Assembly (NCBI GenBank): GCA_035345875.1
Contig: DAORDH010000024.1
Span: forward strand, 14,183-78,182
DNA length: 64,000 nucleotides
Source of the DNA: UBA2033 sp035345875
GTDB taxonomy: Bacteria > Spirochaetota > Leptospiria > Leptospirales > Leptospiraceae
Reading direction: 5' to 3'
Shown here: positions 1-8,977 of the stretch, piece after piece
Position numbering within the stretch: the first letter of the stretch is position 1
How the letters are laid out: each line of letters opens with the position of its first letter
Position numbers and translations under genes: made by a program
The notes under the pieces: generated by a model
The model's database searches: none
What the model was told of the DNA's origin: nothing
Seen by the model: only the letters and a program-made list of their open reading frames with translations

Positions 1-494
1 TCATAAGGTCTAACCTCTATTTTTACATTTACATGCGGATAATTATGACTAGCCTTAAAATTATTATCATATTCTAGAGGTAAAATGGTGTTATCCGAGT
101 CAGCTCCAAATTTTTTTGTGAATTGAATAGTAGCATCTACCGCTGATTTATCTTTTGCATGATATGCCCAATATGCGTCTGAAACAAAACACAATGAGCC
201 ATCTTCTTTGTATATTTCTTGCCGAAGAATTCCTCTAACTTTCTTTGTTTGAATTTGCTTACTTTTTACAGTCAAACTTTCGGGATAACGAACCTGTTCC
301 TTGTAAAGGGAAACTGATTTATATAAGATCATCTCTACATTTGCCTTATGAACTTCTTCCATAGGAAATTGTTGAGCAACCATCATATGAACTCTAGCCT
401 CTTCTGTATAACGCAGAAAATTTGCATTATTTATGTGCATACTAGAGTCCATTTCGCAATGGCGAGTTGTTAAGCTATGTTCATACAAACTCAT
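1..494 (-). CDS. acyl-CoA thioesterase, hotdog fold (partial, cut by window start)
   Basis: This minus-strand frame starts with ATG at 494-492 and runs open off the left edge, leaving about 164 visible residues. Residues 18-35 (SSMHINNANFLRYTEEAR) match the conserved helix region of YbgC/FadM-like 4-hydroxybenzoyl-CoA thioesterases (usually VNNAxYLRYxEEAR). A first hotdog domain appears complete by about residue 140. The last visible residues (VNVKIEVRPY) look like the first strand of a second hotdog domain, so the protein may be a tandem-hotdog thioesterase. The start codon follows the icmF stop with no spacer (TAGATG), implying translational coupling. It probably hydrolyses an acyl-CoA linked to the IcmF pathway. 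Substrate and full length cannot be judged. Confidence 0.75.
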   Translation of the reverse strand, partial: MSLYEHSLTTRHCEMDSSMHINNANFLRYTEEARVHMMVAQQFPMEEVHKANVEMILYKSVSLYKEQVRYPESLTVKSKQIQTKKVRGILRQEIYKEDGSLCFVSDAYWAYHAKDKSAVDATIQFTKKFGADSDNTILPLEYDNNFKASHNYPHVNVKIEVRPY

Positions 495-3400
495 CTACAT
501 ATTTCTCCTATATTGACCACCAATCTCATAAAGAGTATTCGTCATTTGCCCTAAGGATAGAAACTTACTCACTTCCATTAGATAAGAAAACAAATTCTGA
601 TTCTCTCGAGCGGCCTTTTTCAATTGATCCATACCATGAACCGCAAAATGACTGTTAGCCGTTTCTACTTGTCTTACATTCGAGATTTGTATATCTTTTT
701 CAAATTGAGTCGATCGAATTACTTCATCAGGTATGATTGTAGGAGATCCTTTACGATTTAGAAATGTATTAACACCTATAATTGGTAATTTTCCTGAATG
801 TTTTAGGTTTTCGTAAAACAAGGATTCATCTTGAATTTTATTTCTTTGATACATTGTTTCCATTGCCCCAAGAACGCCACCTCGCTCTGATATCTGGATA
901 AACTCTTGCAAGACTCTCTCCTCAACTAGATTTGTTAACTCCTCTACAATGAAACTACCTTGGGTTGGATTTTCACATTTGGCAAGTCCCATCTCTCGAT
1001 TAATAATTAACTGAATTGCCATGGCTCTTCTTACAGAATCTTCTGTCGGTGTTGTAATTGCTTCATCAAATGCATTCGTATGCAGAGAATTGCAATTATC
1101 ATAGAGAGCGGTTAATGCTTGTAAGGTGGTTCGAATATCATTAAACTCAATTTCCTGTGCATGAAGAGACCTGCCAGATGTTTGGATATGATATTTCAAA
1201 AGTTGACTCCGTATAGAGCCTTTGTATTTAAATCGAATAGCCTTTGCCCATACACGTCTAGCAACTCTTCCAAGAACTGTATACTCTGGATCCATCCCAT
1301 TCGAAAAGAAGAATGATAAGTTAGGTGCAAAGTCATCTACCTTCATTCCCCTAGAAAGGTAATATTCAATATACGTAAACCCATTTGATAAAGTAAGAGC
1401 TAATTGAGTAATGGGGTTAGCTCCAGCCTCTGCAATATGGTATCCTGAAATTGAGACCGAGTAAAAATTTCTGACTTTATTCTGTATAAAATATTCCTGA
1501 ATATCTCCCATTAACTTCAATGCAAAGTCTGTTGAAAAAATACAAGTGTTCTGTGCTTGGTCTTCTTTTAATATATCAGCCTGCACAGTGCCTCTCACTT
1601 TTGAGATAGCATCCATTTTAATTTTATCGTAAATCTCCTTAGGCAAGACTCTATCACCTGTTACACCTAACAAAAGTAATCCCAATTGATTGTGATTATC
1701 AGGTAATTCGCCAGAGTAATGCGGCTTATTAACATTAGCCTCTTTGAAAATTTGCTGAATTTTACTTTCTACCTCTTTTAATAGCCCATTTTGTTTTATA
1801 TATAATTCACATTGCTGATCAATTACGGCATTTAAAAAGAAAGCTAATATCATTGGAGCAGGTCCATTGATTGTCATCGAAACTGAAGTAGAAGGTTCGC
1901 ATAGATTAAATCCAGAATAAAGCTTTTTGATGTCATCTAACGATGCAATGGAAACACCAGAGTTTCCGATTTTACCGTAAATATCCATTCGTTCATCCGG
2001 GTTTTCTCCGTATAACGTTACTGAATCGAAGGCAGTAGAGAGGCGAATTGTATTTTGCCCTTTCGTAATATAATGAAACCTTCTATTCGTTCTTTCCGGT
2101 CCACCTTCTCCTGCAAACATTCTAGTAGGCTCTTCTTCTGCTCGCTTAAATGGGTAAACACCAGCCGTAAAAGGAAATTCTCCCGGAACATTCTCCTGTA
2201 GAGACCAAAATAGTAATTCACCCCAGTCTTTATATCTTGGAAGAGTTATTTTGGGAATATCCAGATCGGATAATGATTTGGAGTAGTTTGCTACTTTTAT
2301 TTCTTTTTCTCTGACATGATAAATAAAATATTCTGATTTATAATTTTTAACTTTCTTCTCCCATGATTCCAAAATCACTTTGCATTCAGGATGAAGTTCA
2401 TTTAAATAGGATTTATAAAGTTTCAGTAATTCTGATATTCCGAAAGAAGCAAAATGATTTTCATCGAATGGAACTTTCTCATGGAAGTGTAAATCAAGGC
2501 CTGTCCAATCTTGCTTCTCGGGTAAAAGCAATTCAATCGAACTTTTTAAACAAAACATCTTTCTAGCAAGCTCGGACTGAGTGATAGCAAATTGATTATA
2601 TTCTTCAATGCTTGCAACAATTTCAGATAGATATCTTGTTCTACTTTGCGGAATAATACCACTCCGATTTCTTTGATTTTTGTTTCTAGAATCTTTATAT
2701 AACTTTGATTCAAATAAGATATTTGTTTTTTTATGGATAATCGAGAGTAAGGAAAGATAGAAAGTATTCATTCCTTCATCATTAAATTTGGAAGCTATCG
2801 TTCCAAAGACTGGCATATCCTCTAAATTCTGATCAAATAGTTTTTGATTTCTTTGATATTGTTTTGCTACAGATCTGAGCGCATCTTCTGCTCCAAATCG
2901 ATCAAATTTATTCACAACAACTAAATCAGCATAATCCAACATATCAATCTTCTCAAGCTGAGTGGCTGCACCAAACTCTGGAGTCATTGCATATATACTA
3001 ATATCCGCAACATCGGTAATCATTGAATCAGATTGACCGATACCCGCTGTTTCAATAAAAACAATATCAAAATAAAAAGAGCGATACAGACTTATGATTT
3101 GTGATATATGTTTATTAACCGATAGGTTTGCTTCTCTAGTAGCGAGCGATCGCATAAATACATTTGGATGATAGATAGAATTCATTCGAATTCTATCACC
3201 AAGTAAGGCTCCGCCTGTTCTTTTTTTACTTGGGTCTATTGAGATAATTCCAATTTTTTTATCAGGGAAATCAGAGATAAATCGGCGAATTAATTCATCT
3301 GTAATTGAGGATTTACCAGCTCCACCTGTTCCTGTTAATCCAATGACCGGTATATTTTTATTTTGATTCAAATTAATTTGATCCAATAGATGACTCGGAA

Positions 3401-3923
3401 CTTCCAAGGAATCATCCAAATAGGAAATAGATCTTGCTAATAAAATTTCCTTGGAGAGAGGGTAATTTAGTTTTTCCGCTATTGTAGAAAAATCAGATTT
3501 TTCTAGGAGATCATTTATCATTCCTTGCAAGCCCATCGAGCGACCATCATCAGGAGAATAAATGCGAGTAATACCGTATGCATGTAATTCTTGAATCTCA
3601 TCTGGTAGAATAGTCCCGCCACCTCCACCGAAGATTTTTATATGACCTGCATTTCTTTGCTTTAACAGATCATACATATATTTAAAAAACTCTATATGTC
3701 CACCTTGATAAGATGTAATAGCAATCGCTTGCACATCTTCTTGAACTGCACAATCCACAATTTCTTTGGCGGAACGATTGTGTCCAAGATGAATTACCTC
3801 AGCTCCACTAGATTGGAGAATCCTACGCATAACGTTTATACTCGCATCATGCCCATCAAAAAGGGATGTTGCAGTTACAATTCTAATTTTATTCTTTGAT
3901 TGATAAATTGTATTTTGTTCCAT
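495..3923 (-). CDS. icmF: fused isobutyryl-CoA mutase IcmF (B12-dependent)
   Basis: At 1142 aa it has the usual length and order of IcmF: B12-binding domain (about 10-140), MeaB-type G-protein chaperone (about 190-400) and acyl-CoA mutase barrel (about 560-1110). The cobalamin motif has D23-G-H25, with His25 the expected lower axial ligand. The P-loop GTGGAGKSS is at 198-206, and NKFDRFGAED (338-347) is the nucleotide-recognition region. In the substrate pocket, Phe603 (RMFAGEG) and Gln791 (AQNTCIF) occupy the positions that are Tyr and Arg in methylmalonyl-CoA mutase. This favours isobutyryl-CoA/n-butyryl-CoA interconversion. Its start overlaps the stop of the upstream zinc-ribbon gene (TAATG) and its stop abuts a thioesterase, so the three genes form one operon. 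No cobalamin riboswitch was seen upstream. Confidence 0.93.
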   Translation of the reverse strand: MEQNTIYQSKNKIRIVTATSLFDGHDASINVMRRILQSSGAEVIHLGHNRSAKEIVDCAVQEDVQAIAITSYQGGHIEFFKYMYDLLKQRNAGHIKIFGGGGGTILPDEIQELHAYGITRIYSPDDGRSMGLQGMINDLLEKSDFSTIAEKLNYPLSKEILLARSISYLDDSLEVPSHLLDQINLNQNKNIPVIGLTGTGGAGKSSITDELIRRFISDFPDKKIGIISIDPSKKRTGGALLGDRIRMNSIYHPNVFMRSLATREANLSVNKHISQIISLYRSFYFDIVFIETAGIGQSDSMITDVADISIYAMTPEFGAATQLEKIDMLDYADLVVVNKFDRFGAEDALRSVAKQYQRNQKLFDQNLEDMPVFGTIASKFNDEGMNTFYLSLLSIIHKKTNILFESKLYKDSRNKNQRNRSGIIPQSRTRYLSEIVASIEEYNQFAITQSELARKMFCLKSSIELLLPEKQDWTGLDLHFHEKVPFDENHFASFGISELLKLYKSYLNELHPECKVILESWEKKVKNYKSEYFIYHVREKEIKVANYSKSLSDLDIPKITLPRYKDWGELLFWSLQENVPGEFPFTAGVYPFKRAEEEPTRMFAGEGGPERTNRRFHYITKGQNTIRLSTAFDSVTLYGENPDERMDIYGKIGNSGVSIASLDDIKKLYSGFNLCEPSTSVSMTINGPAPMILAFFLNAVIDQQCELYIKQNGLLKEVESKIQQIFKEANVNKPHYSGELPDNHNQLGLLLLGVTGDRVLPKEIYDKIKMDAISKVRGTVQADILKEDQAQNTCIFSTDFALKLMGDIQEYFIQNKVRNFYSVSISGYHIAEAGANPITQLALTLSNGFTYIEYYLSRGMKVDDFAPNLSFFFSNGMDPEYTVLGRVARRVWAKAIRFKYKGSIRSQLLKYHIQTSGRSLHAQEIEFNDIRTTLQALTALYDNCNSLHTNAFDEAITTPTEDSVRRAMAIQLIINREMGLAKCENPTQGSFIVEELTNLVEERVLQEFIQISERGGVLGAMETMYQRNKIQDESLFYENLKHSGKLPIIGVNTFLNRKGSPTIIPDEVIRSTQFEKDIQISNVRQVETANSHFAVHGMDQLKKAARENQNLFSYLMEVSKFLSLGQMTNTLYEIGGQYRRNM

Positions 3924-4243
3924 TAGTTTTTAAACAGATCCTTAACCGCATCCTTTGCAGTTGAATGGATATAATCTTCTTTTTCAATGAGAGTTAGTTG
4001 TAAGTTCATATCCTGGATACGATTCAGTATTTTTTTCACATCTTCAATCCCTTTTAGATTTGTAGCAATATACTTAAATACAGTTTTACATCCTGGACAT
4101 TCTTTATCTTTTAAATAATTTAGCCCTAACTGTTTACAATTTGCACAGGAACCATACAAATCATCTATCAACAACAAATGTCTTTTGATTTCATTTACAT
4201 CAAAAGCACTCCAAACTCTTATATAAGATTTTTTATCTAACAT
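3923..4243 (-). CDS. small zinc-ribbon protein upstream of icmF
   Basis: This is a 106-aa protein of unknown function. Two CxxC pairs (CANC near residue 33, CPGC near residue 50) about 16 residues apart form a probable zinc ribbon; the rest is predicted helical and charged. It is the first gene of the icmF operon and its stop overlaps the icmF start by one base (TAATG). No Shine-Dalgarno sequence is visible before the ATG at 4243. A TTGACA-like -35 on the minus strand (4279-4274) lies so close that the transcript could be leaderless, though the -10 is poor. A role in mutase expression or assembly is only guilt by association. Confidence 0.7.
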   Translation of the reverse strand: MLDKKSYIRVWSAFDVNEIKRHLLLIDDLYGSCANCKQLGLNYLKDKECPGCKTVFKYIATNLKGIEDVKKILNRIQDMNLQLTLIEKEDYIHSTAKDAVKDLFKN

Positions 4244-4799
4244 AAAACTATGAATGCATTTTTAAATTCCAAATGTCAATTAAATACTGTCATTTCTGTT
4301 GATTTAAAGTGGGTAATACGAAAAGTTTACTATGAATTTATTAGTCAAATGCCAATGCTTAATTCAGATAAAATGGATTATTTTTTCGATTTTAAAATCA
4401 CTACTTTGTTATAAGAAGGATTGAATCATAAAAAACTCTAGCATTTTTAGAAATTTTCCTTTCACAAGCACCTACAATACTTTAATTTTTTTTATAAAAT
4501 ATTTTTATGTTTTTATTTTTTTTCTAACCTAAGAAATTTTTAATTTTTTAATATATTAGAAATATCTAATATACCAATTTAAATAATTTTCTATATTAGT
4601 TTGATATAATTTTTATTTTCTAAAGTGTACCCATTGACAAAAAAAAATATTTTTTTTTATGGCTGTACACTTCTTTTCTAAATGAAAAAAAATTTTCAAA
4701 GTACACTTTTTTTATTCCGAAAAACGATTTTACTCTTTATGAATTTTGACACTTTGAATATATTGTTTTTCAGTCATTTGGATATTTTTGGGAGGACAA
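4244..4799. other. AT-rich intergenic region between the icmF operon and dnaA
   Basis: About 555 nt without a convincing gene; the short open frame at 4682-4864 overlaps the dnaA start and lacks coding character. Base composition is extremely A+T-rich between about 4470 and 4720. Seen directly: a perfect 8-bp inverted repeat ATATTAGA-AATA-TCTAATAT at 4553-4572, and three copies of the octamer GTACACTT or its complement (4623-4630, 4665-4672, 4701-4708). The region separates divergent genes, so it must hold both promoters. It could be an origin-type unwinding region, but no cluster of canonical TTATCCACA boxes is present. Confidence 0.6.
4623..4672. promoter_or_regulatory. nested palindrome around a TTGACA promoter element, upstream of dnaA
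   Basis: AAGTGTAC (4623-4630) and GTACACTT (4665-4672) are perfect complements. Inside them CCAT (4631-4634) pairs with ATGG (4659-4662), and an A-run faces a T-run at the centre. TTGACA (4634-4639) sits within the left arm, with TTATGG or TATGGC 17-18 nt downstream as a weak -10. A third half-site lies at 4701-4708. This looks like an operator pair flanking the dnaA promoter, or a DnaA-binding element. The binding factor is unknown. Confidence 0.45.
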
Positions 4800-6107
4800 T
4801 TGGAATCAATCTGGCCGCAAATCTTAGAGGAAGTTTCAAAACAAATTCCAGCGATGTATTTTGAACCATTTATATCGCAGCTATCATTTGTTGAATTCAA
4901 AGATGATAACTTGATCATTAAAGCGCCTTCGCTTGTAATAAAAAATCACGTCGAAAAAAAATATCATTCTGTTTTGTCCGATGCTGCTGAAAAAATAGGC
5001 GGATCGAAACTAAAAATTCAGATTCATACTGACTCAAATGATATTCCAATCGCAAATTTTATTGATAATAAATTCAAAGATGACTCTTATCCATTTAACC
5101 CCGATTATACGCTAGATAAATTTGTTCTAGGTGATTGCAATCGAATGGCTTATATGGCATGCAAAGAAGCGATTGAATCTCCAGGGAAATTAAATCCCAT
5201 TTATATTTTTGGAAAAGTTAGCACTGGTAAAACTTATCTATTGCATGCAGTCGGTAATGCTCTCAATCAATCTCCAAATAGATCTGTAAAATATATTTCA
5301 ATTTCAGATTTTCTTTCCGAATTTGTATTTACAGTACAAAGTCGACAAGCAATGGATTCATTTAAGGCAAAATATCAGTCCTACCATACTTTAATTATTG
5401 ATGACATTCAAAACTTAAACAGTAGTGCAGAGAAAACACAAGAAGAGTTTTTTTCCATCTTTAATTATTTATTTGATAGAAGAAGACAAATTATAATTGC
5501 TTCTGATCGACCGATAGGCGAACTACCAATCAATGAAAAGCTTAAGTCTAGATTTATTACAGGATTTCAGGCTGAGATTAAGGCTCCAGATGAATCTGTT
5601 CGAATTGGAATACTCAAACAGAAATCGATTGAAAACAATTTACAATTAAGTGATACATCCATTCAGTTTATCTCAGACAATTTTCAAACAGATACAAGAG
5701 CTTTACTTGGCTGCTTAAATGATATCCAGCTCTATAAAAAAACTTTTTCATTACTATTTGTGAGTGATGAAAAAGTAAAAGAGCTTCTTGAAAGTAGGTT
5801 GCAAAAAGCACAAGATTTAGACTTAAATCACGAAAAAATTATTAACTTAGTTTGTGAGCGTTATACTCAATCCAAGAAAGACATCTTAAGTAAGAGTCGA
5901 AAAGCTGAGTATATCATTCCTAGACATATTTGCATGTATTTACTATTTGAGTTATGCAATATGAATAAAACTCTGATTGGTAGGTTTTTTAATACTAAGC
6001 ATACGACAGTAATTAGTGCAATTAATCATATAAAGCAGATGATGCAAGACGATGTAAATTTCAAACGAAATATTCTTTCACTAAAAGCTTTGTTTGAATA
6101 CAAATAA
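4800..6107 (+). CDS. dnaA: divergent chromosomal replication initiator DnaA
   Basis: The protein shows all DnaA landmarks: domain I beginning ESIWPQILEEV, Walker A GKVSTGKT (about 138-145), Walker B LIIDD (about 198-202), sensor I ASDRP, arginine-finger SRF, sensor II TDTRALLGCLN, and a C-terminal helix-turn-helix with PRHICMYL. I chose the TTG at 4800 (435 aa) because GGGAGGA at 4790-4796 sits just upstream; a TTG at 4788 would place that site inside the gene. The DNA-recognition signature usually read as DHTTV is KHTTV here (about 400-404), so a base-contacting Asp is replaced. No dnaN, recF or gyrB follows, unlike most bacterial dnaA loci. It could be the only dnaA, displaced from dnaN, or a second paralogue. 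Confidence 0.88.
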   Translation: MESIWPQILEEVSKQIPAMYFEPFISQLSFVEFKDDNLIIKAPSLVIKNHVEKKYHSVLSDAAEKIGGSKLKIQIHTDSNDIPIANFIDNKFKDDSYPFNPDYTLDKFVLGDCNRMAYMACKEAIESPGKLNPIYIFGKVSTGKTYLLHAVGNALNQSPNRSVKYISISDFLSEFVFTVQSRQAMDSFKAKYQSYHTLIIDDIQNLNSSAEKTQEEFFSIFNYLFDRRRQIIIASDRPIGELPINEKLKSRFITGFQAEIKAPDESVRIGILKQKSIENNLQLSDTSIQFISDNFQTDTRALLGCLNDIQLYKKTFSLLFVSDEKVKELLESRLQKAQDLDLNHEKIINLVCERYTQSKKDILSKSRKAEYIIPRHICMYLLFELCNMNKTLIGRFFNTKHTTVISAINHIKQMMQDDVNFKRNILSLKALFEYK

Positions 6108-6448
6108 AGTATTTTTTATTGCGAAAGAATTTCAAAATTCATATTCCTAGCAAGAGAGAAATGAGCATTACCCTGTTTGTAGAGATAGTCTAAATTAAGT
6201 AGTAAATGTTTTTTTCTTTGTGTTCTAAATGAACTATTTGAGTTTGCGACAACCAAACGTTCAGATAAAGCTTACATTCAATGCCATCGAAAAAAATGAT
6301 AGTTCTTCAAAGAATCCGATGGGTTCGTGTATTAGTTTTTGTTTTCTTAATCAGAGTTATATCACGAGTTATCGAGTTTAGTTGTAGTTTTTAAATATAC
6401 TTATCTATCCAAGTATAGATACAGTAGAAATTTTAAAGGGAGTAATCT
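6108..6448. other. intergenic region after dnaA
   Basis: About 340 nt without a complete gene. The first half contains an open minus-strand frame without a start codon (listed separately). The second half leads into the lipoprotein gene at 6449 and must hold its promoter, but no strong -35/-10 pair or terminator hairpin stood out. Confidence 0.5.
6116..6271 (-). pseudogene. possible 3'-end remnant of a coding sequence
   Basis: On the minus strand an open frame of 51 codons ends at TAA (6118-6116) and is closed upstream by TAA (6274-6272). It has no ATG or ribosome-binding site. The peptide, with segments such as RKKHLLLNLDYLYKQGNAHFS and a C-terminus NFEILSQ, has balanced composition like the tail of a real protein. 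It may be a decayed gene end, convergent with dnaA. I do not recognise the family, and chance is possible. Confidence 0.25.
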
Positions 6449-7753
6449 ATGAAAATATTTTTCATAACTCTATTCATTCTGTTAATATCCCTAACTCAGT
6501 GTAGTGCAAAACAAACAAAACAAACGAAAGCAGAAAAGATTAGAGTTTTTGTTACAATCGATCAAAGTTCATCCGAAAACAAAAAATTCCTAGAAGTAAT
6601 AAAATCATCTATAATATCATCTATTAGCTTAACTGACTCACATAAGTTTTTAGATGAGGAATACGAACAGTACTATCTTCTACATACTCTTGAGATTGCA
6701 CAAAGTATAGGAGATAGGGAATTAGAAACCTTTCTGAATGATATGATAAACTTGCGTAACCAAGAAACATTCAATGGCATTCATATAATTATCAATACTC
6801 AAAAACTGAATACATCTACGGATTTGCATTTAAAATTTATAGCGGCTAACGGCAAGCATTCAGAACTAATTTTACCAATCAATAAAACCTCATTGGAATT
6901 CTATAACTCCCTGCAAGAGAAGATAATACTAACATTGGAACCTGATAATGAAAAAGCTATAGAGACTTTAAGAGCAAGTTTTATTTTAATCAATGATATT
7001 GAAGCATATAACTTCTACCTACAAGGTAAGTCAGAAAAAAGATCTAAAACTATTTATGGATATCTAAATGCAATCAAACTATTTTCGGAAGGATTAAAGA
7101 AAGATCCTATCAATATATTACTTCTAAACGAAATGGTTCAAACTATGAATCTTATCATAAGCAATTTAAATGAAATCATTTCGAAAAAGGAAATAATAAA
7201 TAAAAAAGAAATTATTGCAGAAGCCCGATCAGAAGTTAACCGCAATATAATGATCATACAAACTTTGTTTGAAAATTTTAATCTATACGCAAAGAATAAT
7301 CCTGACCAATACCAAAAAATTCTAGAATACTACAATCAATCACCACTAAAAAAAGAATTCGATTTTAAAATTAAAAATTTCAGAAATGAATTGGATACAT
7401 TATTAGTAAAATGGCAAAATGAAAGATTCGGATTGACTGAGGTTAAAACAAGAGATTTAAAAAATCTAGAATCTAGCTACGCGCCTCTGATTGCAAACGA
7501 CTTCTTTCAAACAATAACTAATTCCAGAATAAGCATAAATGATATAATAAGAGCCTTAATAAAATACTCACATGAACATCCAGAGAATCACTATTACATT
7601 CATTACTTCAAAAATTTTTCGCAGTTGATGTCGCTTTTAAATAAAATTGATTACATAAAAATAAATCCAGATGCAAGTATATCTTACCAATTACTAAGAC
7701 AGGAATATATAGAATACATTCGAAAATATTTATCTATAATAAAGAAGGGATAA
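6449..7753 (+). CDS. hypothetical lipoprotein
   Basis: A 434-aa protein of unknown function. The N-terminus is a lipoprotein signal peptide: basic start, hydrophobic stretch to about residue 17, then LTQC with Cys19 as the likely lipidated residue (spirochaetal lipoboxes are relaxed). The remainder is Lys/Asn/Ile-rich, mostly helical, and lacks further cysteines of note. A region near 185-250 (EAYNFYLQGKSEK, then LFSEGLKKDP) resembles a tetratricopeptide-type helical hairpin. The start is preceded by AAAGGGAG. The gene stands alone between dnaA and the convergent trpS operon, with no operon partners. Confidence 0.7.
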   Translation: MKIFFITLFILLISLTQCSAKQTKQTKAEKIRVFVTIDQSSSENKKFLEVIKSSIISSISLTDSHKFLDEEYEQYYLLHTLEIAQSIGDRELETFLNDMINLRNQETFNGIHIIINTQKLNTSTDLHLKFIAANGKHSELILPINKTSLEFYNSLQEKIILTLEPDNEKAIETLRASFILINDIEAYNFYLQGKSEKRSKTIYGYLNAIKLFSEGLKKDPINILLLNEMVQTMNLIISNLNEIISKKEIINKKEIIAEARSEVNRNIMIIQTLFENFNLYAKNNPDQYQKILEYYNQSPLKKEFDFKIKNFRNELDTLLVKWQNERFGLTEVKTRDLKNLESSYAPLIANDFFQTITNSRISINDIIRALIKYSHEHPENHYYIHYFKNFSQLMSLLNKIDYIKINPDASISYQLLRQEYIEYIRKYLSIIKKG

Positions 7754-7845
7754 TGCCTGACTCTGTTATTACTGAATTTTGATAAATTCATCTTATAAGA
7801 TGACTCAAAGAATCTTATTGAATGCGAATGAAATATTAAATCCAG

Positions 7846-7883
7846 TATCGCTTGGAGTTCGGATCAGAGTTTGAAAAGCGATA
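7846..7883. repeat. inverted repeat between convergent genes
   Basis: TATCGCTT (7846-7853) is complementary to AAGCGATA (7876-7883), separated by 22 nt. It lies between the convergent lipoprotein gene and trpS. No clean T-run follows on either strand, so it is at best a weak terminator. Confidence 0.3.
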
Positions 7884-8004
7884 GACGAAAAGTCATCTCT
7901 TCCTTCTCATTTTATCTACTCACACTTACTGTCATTTTCCTTGATTATAGAAATATCTACTTTGAATGCTTGGCTCTATATTTGTAAGGTGAGTTATCGA
8001 ATAA

Positions 8005-8973
8005 TCAGATTCTTTTTATGCCTAAACGTTCTCTGACACGTTCAATAACAGGAATTGCAACTTTATTTGCTTTTTCAGCCCCTTTTAATAATAAACTTTG
8101 CACATAATCTCGATTAGCCACTAACTCTTCCCTCTTTTTCCGATAAGGAGCAAAGTAATCCATAATCGTGGAAAATAATTCCTTTTTTATATCACCATAT
8201 CTTAATCCGGGTGTCTCAAATCTTGTTCTCAAAGTTTTCAAATCAGTTTCATTTAAAAACAATTTAAAGATTGCAAATATTACACTTTTATCTGGATCCT
8301 TCGCTTCCTCAATTCCAGCAGAATCAGAAACGATAGACATAACTGACTTTCGTAAAGATGACTCTTTATCAAAAAAATTAATCGTATTTCCATATGATTT
8401 TGACATTTTCTGTCCATCGGTTCCAGGAATTATAGCTGTTCCTTCATCAATCTCTGGCTCTGGTATTAAAAATGTGGTTCCAAAATCATGATTAAATTTA
8501 TTTGCAATATCCCGAGTAAATTCCAAATGCTGCTTTTGGTCTTTACCAACGGGAACTTTTTGGCTATCAAATAATAAAATATCAGCCGCCATTAAAATTG
8601 GATAAAAGAAAAGTCCACCTGTTGGATTGATACCCTTAGCTGTCTTATCTTTGTATGAGTGTGCCAAATGTAATTGATTTACATTAATACACATACTTAG
8701 ATACCAAGTAAGCTCAGTGACTAGCGGAACATCGGACTGGACCCAAAAAGTTGACTTATCAGGATCAATACCTAATGCAAAAAAATCACAAGCTGCTTCA
8801 AAAGTATTCTCAACTAACGCTTCCTTCGATTTGAAAGATGTCAATGAATGAAGATTTGCAATAAAGCAAAACAAATCATTATTCTCCTGATAACGAATCA
8901 TTTTGTCCATAACGGCAAAGTAATTTCCTAAGTGTAATTTGCCAGAAGGTTGAACACCAGTTAAAATTCTCAT
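8005..8973 (-). CDS. trpS: tryptophan--tRNA ligase
   Basis: This class I aminoacyl-tRNA synthetase charges tRNA-Trp with tryptophan in the cytoplasm. At 322 aa it has the normal bacterial TrpRS length. The HIGH-type signature is HLGN at residues 14-17, within the family-typical PSGKLHLGN, and the KMSKS loop is at 189-193. The adenylate-forming region (GINPTGG, GKDQKQH) is intact. It is the last gene of a minus-strand run, starting 4 nt after the stop of the 610-aa gene, so it is probably co-transcribed with envelope genes. Nothing suggests loss of function. Confidence 0.97.
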   Translation of the reverse strand: MRILTGVQPSGKLHLGNYFAVMDKMIRYQENNDLFCFIANLHSLTSFKSKEALVENTFEAACDFFALGIDPDKSTFWVQSDVPLVTELTWYLSMCINVNQLHLAHSYKDKTAKGINPTGGLFFYPILMAADILLFDSQKVPVGKDQKQHLEFTRDIANKFNHDFGTTFLIPEPEIDEGTAIIPGTDGQKMSKSYGNTINFFDKESSLRKSVMSIVSDSAGIEEAKDPDKSVIFAIFKLFLNETDLKTLRTRFETPGLRYGDIKKELFSTIMDYFAPYRKKREELVANRDYVQSLLLKGAEKANKVAIPVIERVRERLGIKRI

Positions 8974-8977
8974 TCGA

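Noticed and set aside
4244..4330. Cobalamin riboswitch before the icmF operon
   Set aside because: The leader is too short and shows no B12-box-like sequence.
4244..4799. Replication origin (oriC) call
   Set aside because: AT-rich and next to dnaA, but no DnaA-box cluster and no GC-skew data; kept only as a hypothesis.
4682..4864. Open frame starting just before dnaA
   Set aside because: Overlaps the dnaA start in another frame, lacks a ribosome-binding site and has low-complexity composition.
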